Of a DNA stretch of 64,000 nucleotides, positions 42,161 through 55,400 are shown one piece after another. A program made the translations under genes and the position numbers. Each line of letters begins with the position of its first letter. The stretch's first letter is position 1. The notes beneath the pieces were generated by a model. That model worked only from the letters and a program-made list of their open reading frames with translations. It was not told where the DNA came from and made no database searches. The DNA comes from Panopea generosa. Taxonomy: Eukaryota; Mollusca; Bivalvia; Adapedonta; Hiatellidae. The DNA lies in the NCBI GenBank assembly GCA_029582155.1, contig CM055902.1:15946086-16010085 (forward strand), written 5' to 3'.

Positions 42161-43538
42161 ATTTTGAATCAAAGTGTTAGGAATCCTTGAAATGGGTGTC
42201 AGGTACATTCTATCAATTGTGATATCCCTTGTTATGGTTAATTATCAACCTCTGTATGGTTCAAAGGCACAAAAGAGTGAAGGCAATAATATGTTTTGTT
42301 TCATAAAATCCTATTCTATTCGTGTAGCTAGCGAATTCCGAGACAGGTTTAAGTAACTCGCTGCTGCACCGGCGACAATTCAACTGACATTATAGTACAT
42401 AACCATGCTTTAATCTTTTTTTTTCAAGAAAGTTTGATATTATAATTTGAATGATTTACATTAATGCAGCGTAGCATCAAAATTAAATTTGCATATTTAA
42501 GAAATTTTGTATTTGCTGTAGAAATGATATATGTTAAAAGATATATTATCAGAGGCATAGCTTTGCCAATTTAAAAACGAAGGCCTAGAAATGGTTTCAA
42601 GGGAAGGGTAGGCTGCTGAGGTGTTTAAAAATACCAGTTACTTCCGGGAATTTCATTAATTTTTTACTTTTCTTCGAAAAAGTGCAGGTCCGGGACTGCA
42701 GTGCCTACGCGTAAAGGCGCCGTTGCATATACATAGAAACTTTTATTTGCAATTCAATAGGTCATAGGGCAGTGTGGACATATACAAAACAGGAATAAAT
42801 TTACATACATGACGTAACACATACTGTATCTTATATTACAAAAAAAATGTAAAGAAGAAAGAGAAAATAATACGTATGCATAACGCAATGTGCATACATA
42901 TATATATACATAAAACATATATACCAGTTACATGTTAATCAATTGGTTTTATTTAATGAGGTTAAATTTAATAAAATCCATACATCAAAAATTTGTGGAA
43001 AATCATATAACATGAACAATATTTAGTTTTTAAAATCTTGAAATATCAACGGACGTTGAGCTAACTACATGGTACTGTAACATTTATCACTTTTTCTGCT
43101 TCTTGTATATTATAGAGCGATACTGATGTGAGAGTGACCTAAGAATGAATGTGATGAGTAGAAATACAGTCTTTCTCTATGTAACTGGCAAATGTTTCTG
43201 ATAAAAAGATGCATGGATCCCATTTCAATAATGGACAGAAACTATTTTTCGAACATTTTTTTTTACGATAAGTATGCAAAACCAAACCAGTAAATCAATA
43301 AAGCAGTTGGTCTGATGGTCTAAGCATTTGTATATCACAACTGAGGTCAGGGGTGTGAACTGTTGAAAATGCACCTGTGTGTGTGAGTGCTGCGCGTGTG
43401 CGTGCGGCGTGCGTATGTTTGTGTGTGTATGTGTGTGTATGTATGTGTGCGTGCATATGTGAGTGCGTGTTTGTGTGTGTGTTTGTGTGTGATAGTCTCT
43501 TAAAACTCCTTTATAAATAAGCTGTTTTGATAACAATG
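42161..43538. other. Intergenic, no gene seen
   Basis: Contains a family F body fragment at about 42174-42265 and a GT-rich microsatellite (about 43375-43490) whose minus-strand open frame of Thr-His repeats is an artefact. Confidence 0.45.
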
Positions 43539-44897
43539 TATAAGTAACATCCCTTAACTTTTGTAATAACCTCTGTATAAGTAACATCCTCTAGCTGATG
43601 TTACAGCCTCTGTATAGGTAACATCCTCTAGCTTTTATTAAAGCCCCTGTATATGTAACATCCTCTAGCTTTTGTTATAGCCCCTGTATATGTAACATCC
43701 TCTAGCTTTTGTTATAGCCCCTGTATATGTAACATCCTCTAGCTTTTGTTATAGCCCCTGTATATGTAACAACCTCTAGCTTTTGTTACAGCCCCTGTAT
43801 AAGTAACATCCTCTAGCTCTTGTTATAGCCCCTGTATAAGTAACATCATCTAGCTTTTGTTATCGCCCCTGTTTAAGTAACATCCTCTAGCTGATGTTAC
43901 AGCCCCTGTATATGTAACATCCTCTAGCTTTTGTTATAGCCCCTGTATAAGTAGCATCCTCTAGCTTTTGTTATAGCCTCTGTATAAGTAACATCCTCTA
44001 GCTGATGTTACAGCCCCTGTATATGTAACATCCTCTAGCTTTTGTTATAGCCCCTGTATAAGTAACACACTCTAGCTGATGTTACATCCCCTGTATATGT
44101 AACATCCTCTAGCTTTTGTTACAGCCCCTGTATATGTAACATCCTCTAGCTTTTGTTAAAGCCCCTGTATATGTAACATCCTCTAGCTTTTGTTACAGCC
44201 CCTGTATATGTAACATCCTCTAGCTTTTGTTAAAGCACCTGTATATGTAACATCCTCTAGCTTTTGTTATAACTCCTGTATAAGTAACATCCTCTAGCTG
44301 ATGGTACAGCCCATGTATATGTAACATCCTCTAGCTTTTGTTTAAGCCCCTGTATAAGTAACATCCTCTAGCTTATGCTACATCACCTGTATAAGTAACA
44401 TCCCTTAGTTTTTGTTATAGCCCCTGCATAAGTAACATCCTCTAGCTGATGTTACAGCACCTGTATATGTAACATCCTCTTGCTGTTGTTAGAGCCTTTG
44501 TGTGTGTGACATTCTCTATCTGCTTGTACAACCCGTGTGCGTGTAAGTTTCTCTAGCTGTTGTTACATCCCCTGTGCATGTAACATTTTCTAGTTGTTGT
44601 TATAGCCCCTGTGTGTCTAACATTATTAAGCTGTTGTTACAGTCCCTGTGTGTGTTACATTCTCTAGCTGTTGTTACAGTCCCTGTGTGTGTTACATTCT
44701 CTAGCTGTTGTTACAGTCCCTGTGCGTGTATTACATTCTCTAGATGTTTTACAGCCCCCGTGTGTGTTACATTCTCTAGCTGTTGTAACAGCCCCCATGT
44801 GTGTTACATTCTCTAGCTGTTGTTACAGTCCCCGTGTGTATTACATTCTCTAGCTGTTGTTACAGCCCCCATGTGTGTGTTACATTCTTTAGCTGTT
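43539..44897 (+). repeat. Minisatellite, 37-bp unit, about 36 copies
   Basis: The unit contains AACATCCTCTAGCTTTTGTT then ATAGCCCCTGTATATGT. From about 44490 the units change to a diverged form with TTACATTCTCTAGCTGTTG. The unit is not divisible by three and no long open frame is present in the main block. Confidence 0.93.
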
Positions 44898-45342
44898 GGT
44901 GAGTGTGCAGTATATTATGATAAACAATGCAAAATATACTTAGGTGCTTTTATGCACTTGCGGGTTTAAAGAAACCCTAACAATAATATTTGGAAGGAGG
45001 TTTAGCAAAATACCATATTTGCATAAATATACTGAATGGTAGATTTTTATATAATTTTATGTTTAAACAAGTTATTTCTCGGCAATAACGTCTTTAAATA
45101 AGAAATGTTAATCAAAATAAAATTCAGATGAAAGTTTTGCCAAACTACGTACTATAAAAATATGATTGTGTTTCAGGGATACAAAACACGTTAATAAATA
45201 ATCATGACTATATTTAATCCACACCATGTTGACGTTATAGCTGTTTTATTCAACTACAAAGGGACAGAAAAAGAAAATGCAAGAAACGTAGTGTCATTTA
45301 GACTTTAATATAACTATTTTTTGGCATAAAGAAAGGTAATGA
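44898..45342. other. Intergenic, no gene seen
   Basis: AT-rich unique sequence. Confidence 0.4.
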
Positions 45343-45634
45343 TTGATTTATTATTTAGCGTCATTTTTATGCCGTCGAGGGCTAACAGACAATCAGTTGA
45401 TCTAACCACTGTTTCCTGGGATCCTGAAAGGTTATCCAGAACTGGAGCACAACCCATCTCCGCAAGTCATTGGTAACTTCTCCACTTGAAACAACGATGA
45501 GAGACAAATGATAATGAGACATAAATGTCGTATATCAATAATCACGGAGACTGTTGCCAGGCAGAGATTCGAATTCACGACCCCTGGATTGATAGTCAGA
45601 CGCGTACCAGACAGAGCTAATCGGGCCCGGAAAG
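45343..45634 (-). mobile_element. SINE family A, copy (-)
   Basis: Minus strand: head GGGCCCGATTAGCTCTGTCT, B box GAATTCGAATCTCTG, central ATGACTTGCGGAGATGGG, CCAGTTCTGGATAACC and the 3' end CTCGACGGCATAAAAATG. It is nearly full length. Confidence 0.82.
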
Positions 45635-47169
45635 GTAAGAAAATACATGTAATTCTATAAAGTTGATTGCAAACTTAGTCATACTTTAACCCGGACACGG
45701 TGTTTAACATACAGTCAGCTAGCAAATGCTATTACCTTGACCAATAGACTTTTATAGCTATGATATAAACCGCTACCTCGTCATAAACCCCTCAAACTCT
45801 TTAATAAAAATGGAACTCGTTAGAATGTATAGTGTTTAACAATTGAATTTCATGGATTCAGAACTGTTATCAGTTGTATTAGTAATCTAGTAGAAATAGC
45901 AAATTCTATAACAAATGAACTTGCTGAAAACTACTGTTCCTTATCATCTAGACCCCGATGTCCAGAGTATTGTCCTAGTTTCTATGGTGTACGATCAGGG
46001 TCAAAAGCACCGGTACCACATTTATGTACACTGCTTATTTGTCACATCACATTGGATGTTGGGAATAGTAATACTGTATACTCAGTTGGAAGAATATATT
46101 CAGTCTTTAAATACCAGTTATGACAGGAACTCGTTTCCCTGACTCCGGTAGTTCTCGTGCTGAAATGATAAAGACCGAGCAAAGAGAAATTAATCGTGGG
46201 TGGGTCAAGGGATGGTAACAAATATATATTTATCCTGAGGTTATTATTTAAATCATTCTTGCTCCTTTAAATAATGTTATCTTACTGTATGCCATATGTC
46301 TTCAAAACTAATATGAGACAAATTACTTCCCTTTAGCAACCACCTCGTAGTTAACTCCCTTAGCTATATGTGAGACTATAGAAGGAGTCTGCCTTTTTGT
46401 TGAATAAAAATCTCAATTTTTATATACGGTTAATCCATATATCTAAATATTTTAAATGCATGCAAATATAAACCACTGAAAATAAGCCTGAAATTAAAAT
46501 GTTAAGTGTTCATGTTCATAAGGGTTTTTGAATTAAGACTGTTATAATAGGTTTACAGCCCCGTCATGAAAACAATACTTAATAAGTCTGATATTGTTTC
46601 ATTTTTATTGTCAACGCTCTATTTAAAATAACAAGAATTCATCTCTCCTGTGATATTTGTTCTTCAAAAAGTATTTTCCTTCTTAAATGTCTACACATAT
46701 TGATGGATATATTCTTCAAAGCATTATAATTATACCATTATAAATGTCTGTCATATACCTGTATAATATGTATGTGTGTGTTAATGTATGTTTATAGGCC
46801 ATGTTTGGCTTAAATAAACTCATAAACTCTATTGTAGAAAACGAGACTTGAGGGAACTAAGCGTTCTTTGTACACGACAAGGCAGATGTCACAAAATCGA
46901 TAATATCCAATTTTGTCATTAATTTGAAAGATGGAAAAAACACAACTGCTTTCAAATTTATTCGACCGTGACCTCCATCTGTTGCATAAGATCAATGTTT
47001 ATTTTGAGTCTGGTCTTTGTATGTTACATAGTGATACAAAAACGGTTATTTTACCGTCTCAAGAAACACATTTTACAACATGAGAGGATGATTCAATCAT
47101 CCAGTAAACATATACTTACATATATATATTAGTTACTTGAGAAACATGAATGGGATTTAACGTTATTTT
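45635..47169. other. Intergenic, no gene accepted
   Basis: A 75-codon open frame at 45915-46142 has no recognisable domain and no exon context. The rest is AT-rich. Confidence 0.4.
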
Positions 47170-47400
47170 TTTCAACACATTTCAGTTTATATATTGGTTA
47201 TCCAGTTTTACTGGTGGAGGAAGACTTTAGACTGAGCCAGACTGAGTAGAAACACCGTAAATCCTCAAGCAACTAGTAAGACTTGCTCACAGTAAGTTTT
47301 TGGAGCGAGTGGGACTCGAACCTACGACTTAGCGGTGAGCGGTAAGTGATTTTAAATTGTCTATATATCAATCGGTCACGGATTATCTCTTTGAGACAGA
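47170..47400 (-). mobile_element. SINE family B, copy (-)
   Basis: Minus strand: degraded head near ATCCGTGACCGATTGATAT, B box GTAGGTTCGAGTCCCAC, AGTTGCTTGAGGATTTACGG, and a 3' end CCTCCACCAGTAAAACTGG. Confidence 0.75.
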
Positions 47401-47636
47401 TAGCGTGTATAATGTCAACTACATGTAGTAAGTAATATAACGAAGAAATAAGCTGAATCAAAACATAATCGAATGTATCTTAACATGCATGTTTCCTATC
47501 AAACTGTGTAACATATAGGTTCATTTAAAATTATAGTTGACGTGCTTTTGCTGAATTGTTGTTTATATGTCTCTGAAAAATAACATGCACCTTATCGAAT
47601 CGAAATACATGTATACGGAAAAAAGAGTATTATATA

Positions 47637-47807
47637 CAGTCAACCCTGTGTAAACGGTCACCTCTATTAAGCAGCCACTTGTCTTAAACAGCCATATTTG
47701 CTATTTCCCATCTTTTTGCTTTGAGAACAAATTAACCTATATTAAATAACAACCTGTCTTAAAAGGTCATTTTGCTCCTTCCATTGACTTGCTGAAAGGT
47801 TCGACTG
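47637..47807. mobile_element. MITE, CAGTCAAACC family, copy 3
   Basis: CAGTCAACCCTGTGTAAACG at the left and AGGTTCGACTG at the right, TA on both sides (47635-47636, 47808-47809). Internal TTAAGCAGCCACTTGTCTTA and the CAACCTGTCTTAAAAGGTCA segment match the other copies in inverted orientation. Confidence 0.75.
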
Positions 47808-48289
47808 TATTCATTTATCAATGTTTGCATATAGTACATGAACGTGCATGTCAAAGATACTGTTGTCACATAGTTTAAAGTGCAAGGGTGCAATATTTAT
47901 CTCGATAACTACAAAACAAACATGCATCATATTTCACATAACTGGGACTCACTGGGTCAAGTGTGATATCTCTGTTTTAAGCCTGGGCAGAATTATAAAT
48001 TTTGATAAACTTGGTAACATTTTCAGTTAATTAACTTTCAATGAGACATGTAAGATAATCTATTCTTTGATAAAGGCAGAATAACGACCCCTTTTATACA
48101 AGTTGGTTAAACGTTTATTGTGAACTAATTTCTGAGTAACTACCCGTCAGAAATCAATGAAACTTCACATAAATCTTCAAATCAATTAAAGGTTAAAGAG
48201 AGATAATTCTATTATTATTTACAGATTGTTTGATAATGCAAAACATTTCCACAGCTGAATTGAATATAACGGAACACACTGACGCATTT
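47808..48289. other. Intergenic, no gene seen
   Basis: AT-rich unique sequence. Confidence 0.4.
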
Positions 48290-50060
48290 TTACACTAACG
48301 TGGTACTAAAGTTACGTTAACACAAACGTGGAACTGCAGTAACATTTACGCTAAAGCGGTACTACAGTTACATTAACACTGACCCAGAACTGCAGTAACA
48401 TTTACGCTAACACAGTACACCAGTTACATTAACACAAACGCGGTACTGCAGTAACATTTATGCTAACGCGGTACTACAGTTACGTTAACACTAACGCGGA
48501 ACTGCAGTAACATCTACGCTAATGCGTCACTACAGTTACGTTATCACTAACGTGGAACTGCAGTAACATTTATGCTAACGCGGTACTACAGTTACGTTAA
48601 CACTAACGCAGAACTGCAGTAACATTTACGCTAACACGGTACACCAGTTACGTTAACACAAACGCGGAACTGCAGTAACATTTACGCTAACTCAGTACTA
48701 CAGTTACGTTATCACTAACATGGAACTACAGTAATATCTACGCTAATGCGGCACTACAGTTATGTTATCACTAACGCAGAACTGCAGTAACATTTACCTA
48801 TGCGGTACTACAGTTACAATAACACTAACGCGGAACTTCAGTAACATCTACACTAATGCGGTACAACTGTTAAGTTTACAATAACGCGGAACTGCAGTAA
48901 TATTTACTCTAACGCGGTACTACTGTTACAGTAACAGTAACGTGAAACTGCAGTAACATTTATGCTTACGTGGTACTTCAGTTACGTTAACACTTACACG
49001 GTACTACAGTTACATTAACACTAGTGCAGAACTTCAGTAACATCTACGCTAATGCGGTACTACAGTTAGGTTAACACTAACGTGAAACTGCAGTAACATC
49101 TACGCTAACGCGGTACTACAGTTATGTTATCACCAACTCGGAACTGTAGTAACATCTACTCTAACGCGGTACTACAGTAACACCAACGCAGAGCTGCAGA
49201 AACATTTACGCTAACACGGTACTACAGTTACGTTATCACTAACGTGGAACTGTAGTAACATTTACAGTAACGTGGTACTACATATAGGTTTACACTAACG
49301 CATGTATTACAGTTACGTTTACACTAACGCAGTATTACATGGGCAATTACACTTACGCAGTTTTACCCTGGCGTTTACACATAAGCAGTATTACAATGGC
49401 ATTTAAACTAACGCAGTATAACAGTAACATTTACACTTACGCAGTATTACAGTAACGTTTACACTAACACAGTATTACAGTGGCGTTTACACTAACGTAG
49501 TTTAACAGCGGCATTTACACTAACATAGTATTACAGAAGAGTTTACACTGACGTGGTATAACAGTGACATTTACACTAACGCAGTATTACATGGAAGTTT
49601 ACACTAACGTAATATTACAGTGGCGTTTTGACTAACGCAGTATTACAGTGACATTTACACTTTCGCAGTATAACACTAACGTTTACACTAATGCAGTATT
49701 ACATAAACGTTTGCACTAACGCAGTATTACATTAACATTTACAATAACGCAGTGTTACAGAGGCATTTACACTAACGCTGTATTACAGTAACGTTTACAC
49801 TAACTTAGTATTACAGCGACAGTTTCACTAACGCAGTATTATAGCGGCGTTTACACTAACGCAGTATTACATGGACATTAACACTAACGTAGTATTACAG
49901 TGGCGTTTACACTAACGCAGTATTACAGCGGAATTTACACTAATGCAGTATTACACTAAGGTTTACACTAACGCGGTATTAGAGTACCATTTACACTAAC
50001 GCAGTATAACACTAACGTTTACACTAACGCAGTTTTACAAGGGCGTTTACACTAACGATG
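48290..50060 (+). repeat. Minisatellite, ~28-bp unit, about 60 copies
   Basis: The left half (to about 49290) alternates two 28-bp forms, CTAACGCGGTACTACAGTTA and CTAACGCGGAACTGCAGTAA, making a 56-bp pair. The right half is a simpler 28-bp unit with TTTACACTAACGCAGTATTA. The change of structure near 49290 suggests two amplification histories. Confidence 0.92.
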
Positions 50061-51015
50061 ATAAGGATAATAATAATAATGATAATGTATTTGTTTAGTG
50101 TGTGACGTTTATCCTTTTGCAGTTATAGTTAAGTTTACTACAACTCTGTATGACAGTAACGATTACACCGACGCAAGACTAATAGTTTACCAACCGACCG
50201 ACTGATCTAGCAGGCAGGCAGTTATACTTTTTACTATCAGACATACTTTTCACCATCGTTGTTTCGCCTTTACTAAATTTAATAAATATGCAGCGATGGC
50301 CCTTATGGGACACCGTATATATCTCAAGGCAGGTTATCACTGTATGTGCCATTGTCCTGTACAATTACATATAAAAACTATGGGAGATTTATCGATACCG
50401 GTTTTATATGTAATTGTACAATCAAATCTTTGGTCGAATTTCAACTTTATGGAAAATTGTTTGCTTTTTATGTAATACTTGAAAAATAGTATTAGAATCT
50501 TCCTCGCTTTTTGCTCAGCAAGTAGATACCGCCGCGATATGATTAAAAAAATGTTGAAAACCAAACTAAATAACATACACCGCTTATTACTGAATTTAAT
50601 TATTACAGCTTATGTTCATACATTATTCACATTATATCTTTTAATTGCCTCAAGAACAAAATTAACGACCCTTCTATTAGTTACTTTAGTGTAGTGTCGA
50701 AGCCAAACGACGTGTCACATAACTGGAGTACAGGGAGCAATTATACACGTTTGCAATAATTGTAAGTATTCATGTGACATTTCCTTTCTATCTTCTTTAC
50801 CACATTTTTTTCATGTGTCTGTTCATGTGTCTGTCCATTAAGAAAGTAGCGTAGTGTATATATATGCATGGATGTCGAGTACCAGTGTTATGAGTGTCCC
50901 GTCATACATTGTGACAATATGCTAAAAATAGAGCGAGAGTGTACATGATATATGACATATATAACAACTGTTATGAGGTGTAAACAATGTGTTGTTCCAA
51001 TTGTATACACATATG
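50061..51015. other. Intergenic, no gene seen
   Basis: AT-rich. An inverted pair, ACATATAAAA at about 50369 and TTTTATATGT at about 50401, is short. Confidence 0.4.
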
Positions 51016-51065
<50 letters not shown>

Positions 51066-51088
51066 AAGTGAGAGAGAGAGAGAGAAGG

Positions 51089-51126
<38 letters not shown>

Positions 51127-51164
51127 GTGAGAGAGAGAGAGAGAAGGGGGAGGGAGGGAGTGAG

Positions 51165-51211
<47 letters not shown>
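51016..51211 (+). repeat. (GA)n microsatellite with GGGGA and GGAAGTGA variants
   Basis: About 195 bp of purine-only sequence on the plus strand, including two repeats of an AGAAGGGGGAG block. Confidence 0.95.
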
Positions 51212-51215
<4 letters not shown>

Positions 51216-52028
51216 ATAACATAAATTATCTGTACCGCTTCTAGGGATGGCGACTATTTATTCGGTCTGTGTTGTGATATTGATTGGTTTTCAAATGGTG
51301 ACAATAGATAGATAATATAAATATAGATTTATAATAGCAAGGACTCATATAAAGATACAAGTCGCGTGATAACAGAAATTAATTTAATATTGTATTGAAG
51401 CGTGAACATGAATTTTTAATTAACTACGCTTTGACTTAAACGTATGGAAAGGCATCACCCGGCGCCATAATAATAATTCTGCAATTTGTGCAAAGAATGT
51501 CAAAGTTTCTTTCTTCTTAGTTCTTTGTGGGGAATGTAACATTTCACCTATTAAATTTGTAACGTTGCTATTTGTCTATCCTACTTTATCATATCATTGT
51601 AAAAGTTACTTACGTCTAGTCTCTTCGTGTCAATTAAACATTACTTGCAGCGTAAAATGTATTTTTAGAAAGTGATGTACGTTTCGATATGCATTGTTTA
51701 ACATTTGCAAATTTGAATCACGTCAATATGCTGAACTCGTTATAGTATGACAGGAAGTATGTAACTTTTACAATGATTGGATATAATAGGATAAACAAAT
51801 AACAAAGTTACAAAGATAAAATGTTCCATTCCCACAAAGAACAAAGAAAAAAGAACTTTTACATCTATTGCACAAAGAACAAACGAAAAATTGCAGATTA
51901 AGAATTATGGCGGTAATACCCCTTGCATTTAATACTTTGTTACACGGATGATTTAAACATACTATATTTCTCAATATATTATATAATATATATATACACA
52001 ATGTTAATCAAAACATTGGTGAACAATA
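51212..52028. other. Intergenic, no gene seen
   Basis: AT-rich unique sequence. Confidence 0.4.
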
Positions 52029-52366
52029 ACACCGTGTCCAATCGTTTCTGGAGGAGGCGGTGGAGGTAACGTTGGATAGCGGTGGGATAACGCTGAATGG
52101 CGGTGGGAATCGCGATCAGCGGTAAGAAAACTATTTTTCTTTAACTAATGTTGAACAAGATGATGCTGTAACATTTCTGACCACACGGCCATAATCGAAC
52201 TTGTACAGACTGTTTTCTTGATAATTCGGAAATACAAGGAATTTACTTTGTAAACATTGGAACGAGTGTTTTAAAAGTGCGAAAATTGTTGTTGTCTTAC
52301 CGCTGATCGCGAATCCCACCGCCATCCAACGTAACCTACACCTCCAAACACGTTTGGACACGGTGT
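52029..52366. mobile_element. 338-bp MITE with ACACCGTGTCC termini
   Basis: ACACCGTGTCCAA at 52029 is inverted at TTGGACACGGTGT ending 52366. ATA flanks both ends. Subterminal GCGATCAGCGGTAAGA is inverted at TCTTACCGCTGATCGC-like sequence near 52297. No coding capacity. Confidence 0.8.
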
Positions 52367-52496
52367 ATAACAGAAAAAGGGTAAGAACGAAAGCATAATT
52401 CTCATGCAGTTCTTCTCCTAGTCGTACTATAAATTACATATGGTAAAAGTAAACTAATAATGTGAAAATAAATCAGTGGTAATGAAAAGAGAAATA

Positions 52497-55400
52497 TGTG
52501 TTACAGGGATGATGATACATACAGGTATATAACATATTACAAAGATGATAACACATACAGGTATATAACATATCACACGGATGATAACACATACAAAATA
52601 TAACAAATAACAGGGATGGTGACACATACAGGTATATAACATATTACACGGATGATAACACACACATATAGATAACATATCACAAGGATGATAACACATA
52701 CAGATATATAACATATTACAAGGATCATTATACATAGATATATAACATATCACACGGATGGTAATGCATACAGATATATAACATATCACAAGGATGATAA
52801 CACATACAGATATATAACATATTACAAGGATCATTATACATAGATATATAACATATCACACGGATGGTAATGCATACAGGTATATAACATATCACAAGGA
52901 TGGTAATACATACAGATATATAACATATCACAAGTATGATAACACATACAGATATATAACATATCACAAGGATGATAATACATACAGATATATAACATAT
53001 CACAAGGATGATAATACATACAGATATATAACATATCACAAGGATGGTAATACATACAGATATATAACATATCACAAGGATGATAACACATACAGATATA
53101 TAACATATCACAAGGATGATAATACATACAGATATATAACATATCACAAGGATGATAACACATACAGATATATAACATATCACAAGGATGATAATACATA
53201 CAGATATATAACATATCACAAGGATGGTAACACATATAGATATATAACATATCACAAGGATGGTAATACATACAGATATATAACATATCACAAGGATGGT
53301 AATACATACAGGTATATAACATATCACAAGGATGATAACACATACAGATATATAACATATCACAAGGATGATAATACATACAGATATATAACATATCACA
53401 AGGATGGTAATACATACAGATATATAACATATCACAAGGATGGTAATACATACAGATATATAACATATCACAAGGATGGTAACACATACAGATATATAAC
53501 ATATCACAAGGATGATAATACATACAGATATATAACATATCACAAGGATGATAACACATACAGATATATAACATATCACAAGGATGGTAATGCATACAGA
53601 TATATAACATATCACACGGATGGTAATGCATACAGGTATATAACATATCACACGGATGGTAATGCATACAGGTATATAACATATCACACGGATGGTAATA
53701 CATACAGGTATATAACATATCACAAGGATGATAACACATACAGATATATAACATATCACAAGGATGGTAATACATACAGATATATAACATATCACACGGA
53801 TGATAATACATACAGGTATATAACATATCACAAGGATGATAACACATACAGATATATAACATATTACAAGGATCATTATACATAGATATATAACATATCA
53901 CACGGATGGTAATGCATACAGATATATAACATATCACACGGATGGTAATACATACAGATATATAACATATCACACGGATGGTAATGCATACAGATATATA
54001 ACATATCACAAGGATGATAATACATACAGGTATATAACATATCACACGGATGGTAATACATACAGGTATATAACATATCACACGGATGGTAATGCATACA
54101 GGTATATAACATATCACACGGATGGTAATGCATACAGATATATAACATATCACAAGGATGATAATGCATACAGGTATATAACATATCACACGGATGGTAA
54201 TGCATACAGATATATAACATATCACTCGGATGGTAATGCATACAGGTATATAACATATCACACGGATGGTAATGCATACAGGTATATAACATATCACACG
54301 GATGGTAATGCATACAGGTATATAACATATCACAAGGATGGTAATGCATACAGGTATATAACATATCACACGGATGGTAATGCATACAGATATATAACAT
54401 ATCACACGGATGGTAATGCATACAGGTATATAACATATCACACGGATGGTAATGCATACAGGTATATAACATATCACACGGATGGTAATGCATACAGGTA
54501 TATAACATATCACACGGATGGTAATACATACAGGTATATAACATATCACACGGATGGTAATACATACAGGTATATAACATATCACACGGATGGTAATGCA
54601 TACAGGTATATAACATATCACACGGATGGTAATGCATACAGGTATATAACATATCACACGGATGATAATACATACAGATATATAACATATCACACGGATG
54701 GTAATACATACAGATATATAACATATCACACGGATGGTAATACATACAGATATATAACATATCACACGGATGGTAATACATACAGGTATATAACATATCA
54801 CAAGAATCATATTATATACAGATATATAACATATCACAAGGATGATAACACATACAGATATCTATTATATCACAAGGATAATAACACATACAGGTATATA
54901 ACATATCACAAGGATGGTAACACATACAGGTATATAACATATCACAAGGATGCTAATACATACAGGTATATAACATATCACAAGGATGATAACACATACA
55001 GATATATAACATATCATGAGGAGGATAATACATACAGATATATAACATATCACAAGGAGGATAACACATACAGGTATATAAAATATCACAAGGTCGGTAA
55101 TACATACAGGTATAAAACATATCACAAGGATGGTAATACATATAGATATATAACATATCACGAGGATGATAATACATACAGGTATATAACATATCACACG
55201 GATGGTAACACATACAGGTATATAAAATATCACAAGGTCGGTAATACATACAGGTATATAACATATCACAAGGATGGTAATACATATAGATATATAACAT
55301 ATCACGAGGATGATAATACATACAGGTATATAACATATCACACGGATGGTAACACATACAGATGTATAACATATCACAAGGATGGTAATACATATAGATA

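Noticed and set aside
43225-43587. Minus-strand 120-codon open frame with Thr-His repeats
   Set aside because: The core is a GT/CA microsatellite; the flanks are unrelated AT-rich sequence and part of the 37-bp array.
45915-46142. 75-codon open frame as a gene
   Set aside because: No domain, no splice context and no neighbouring exon; this length is expected by chance in a window of this size.
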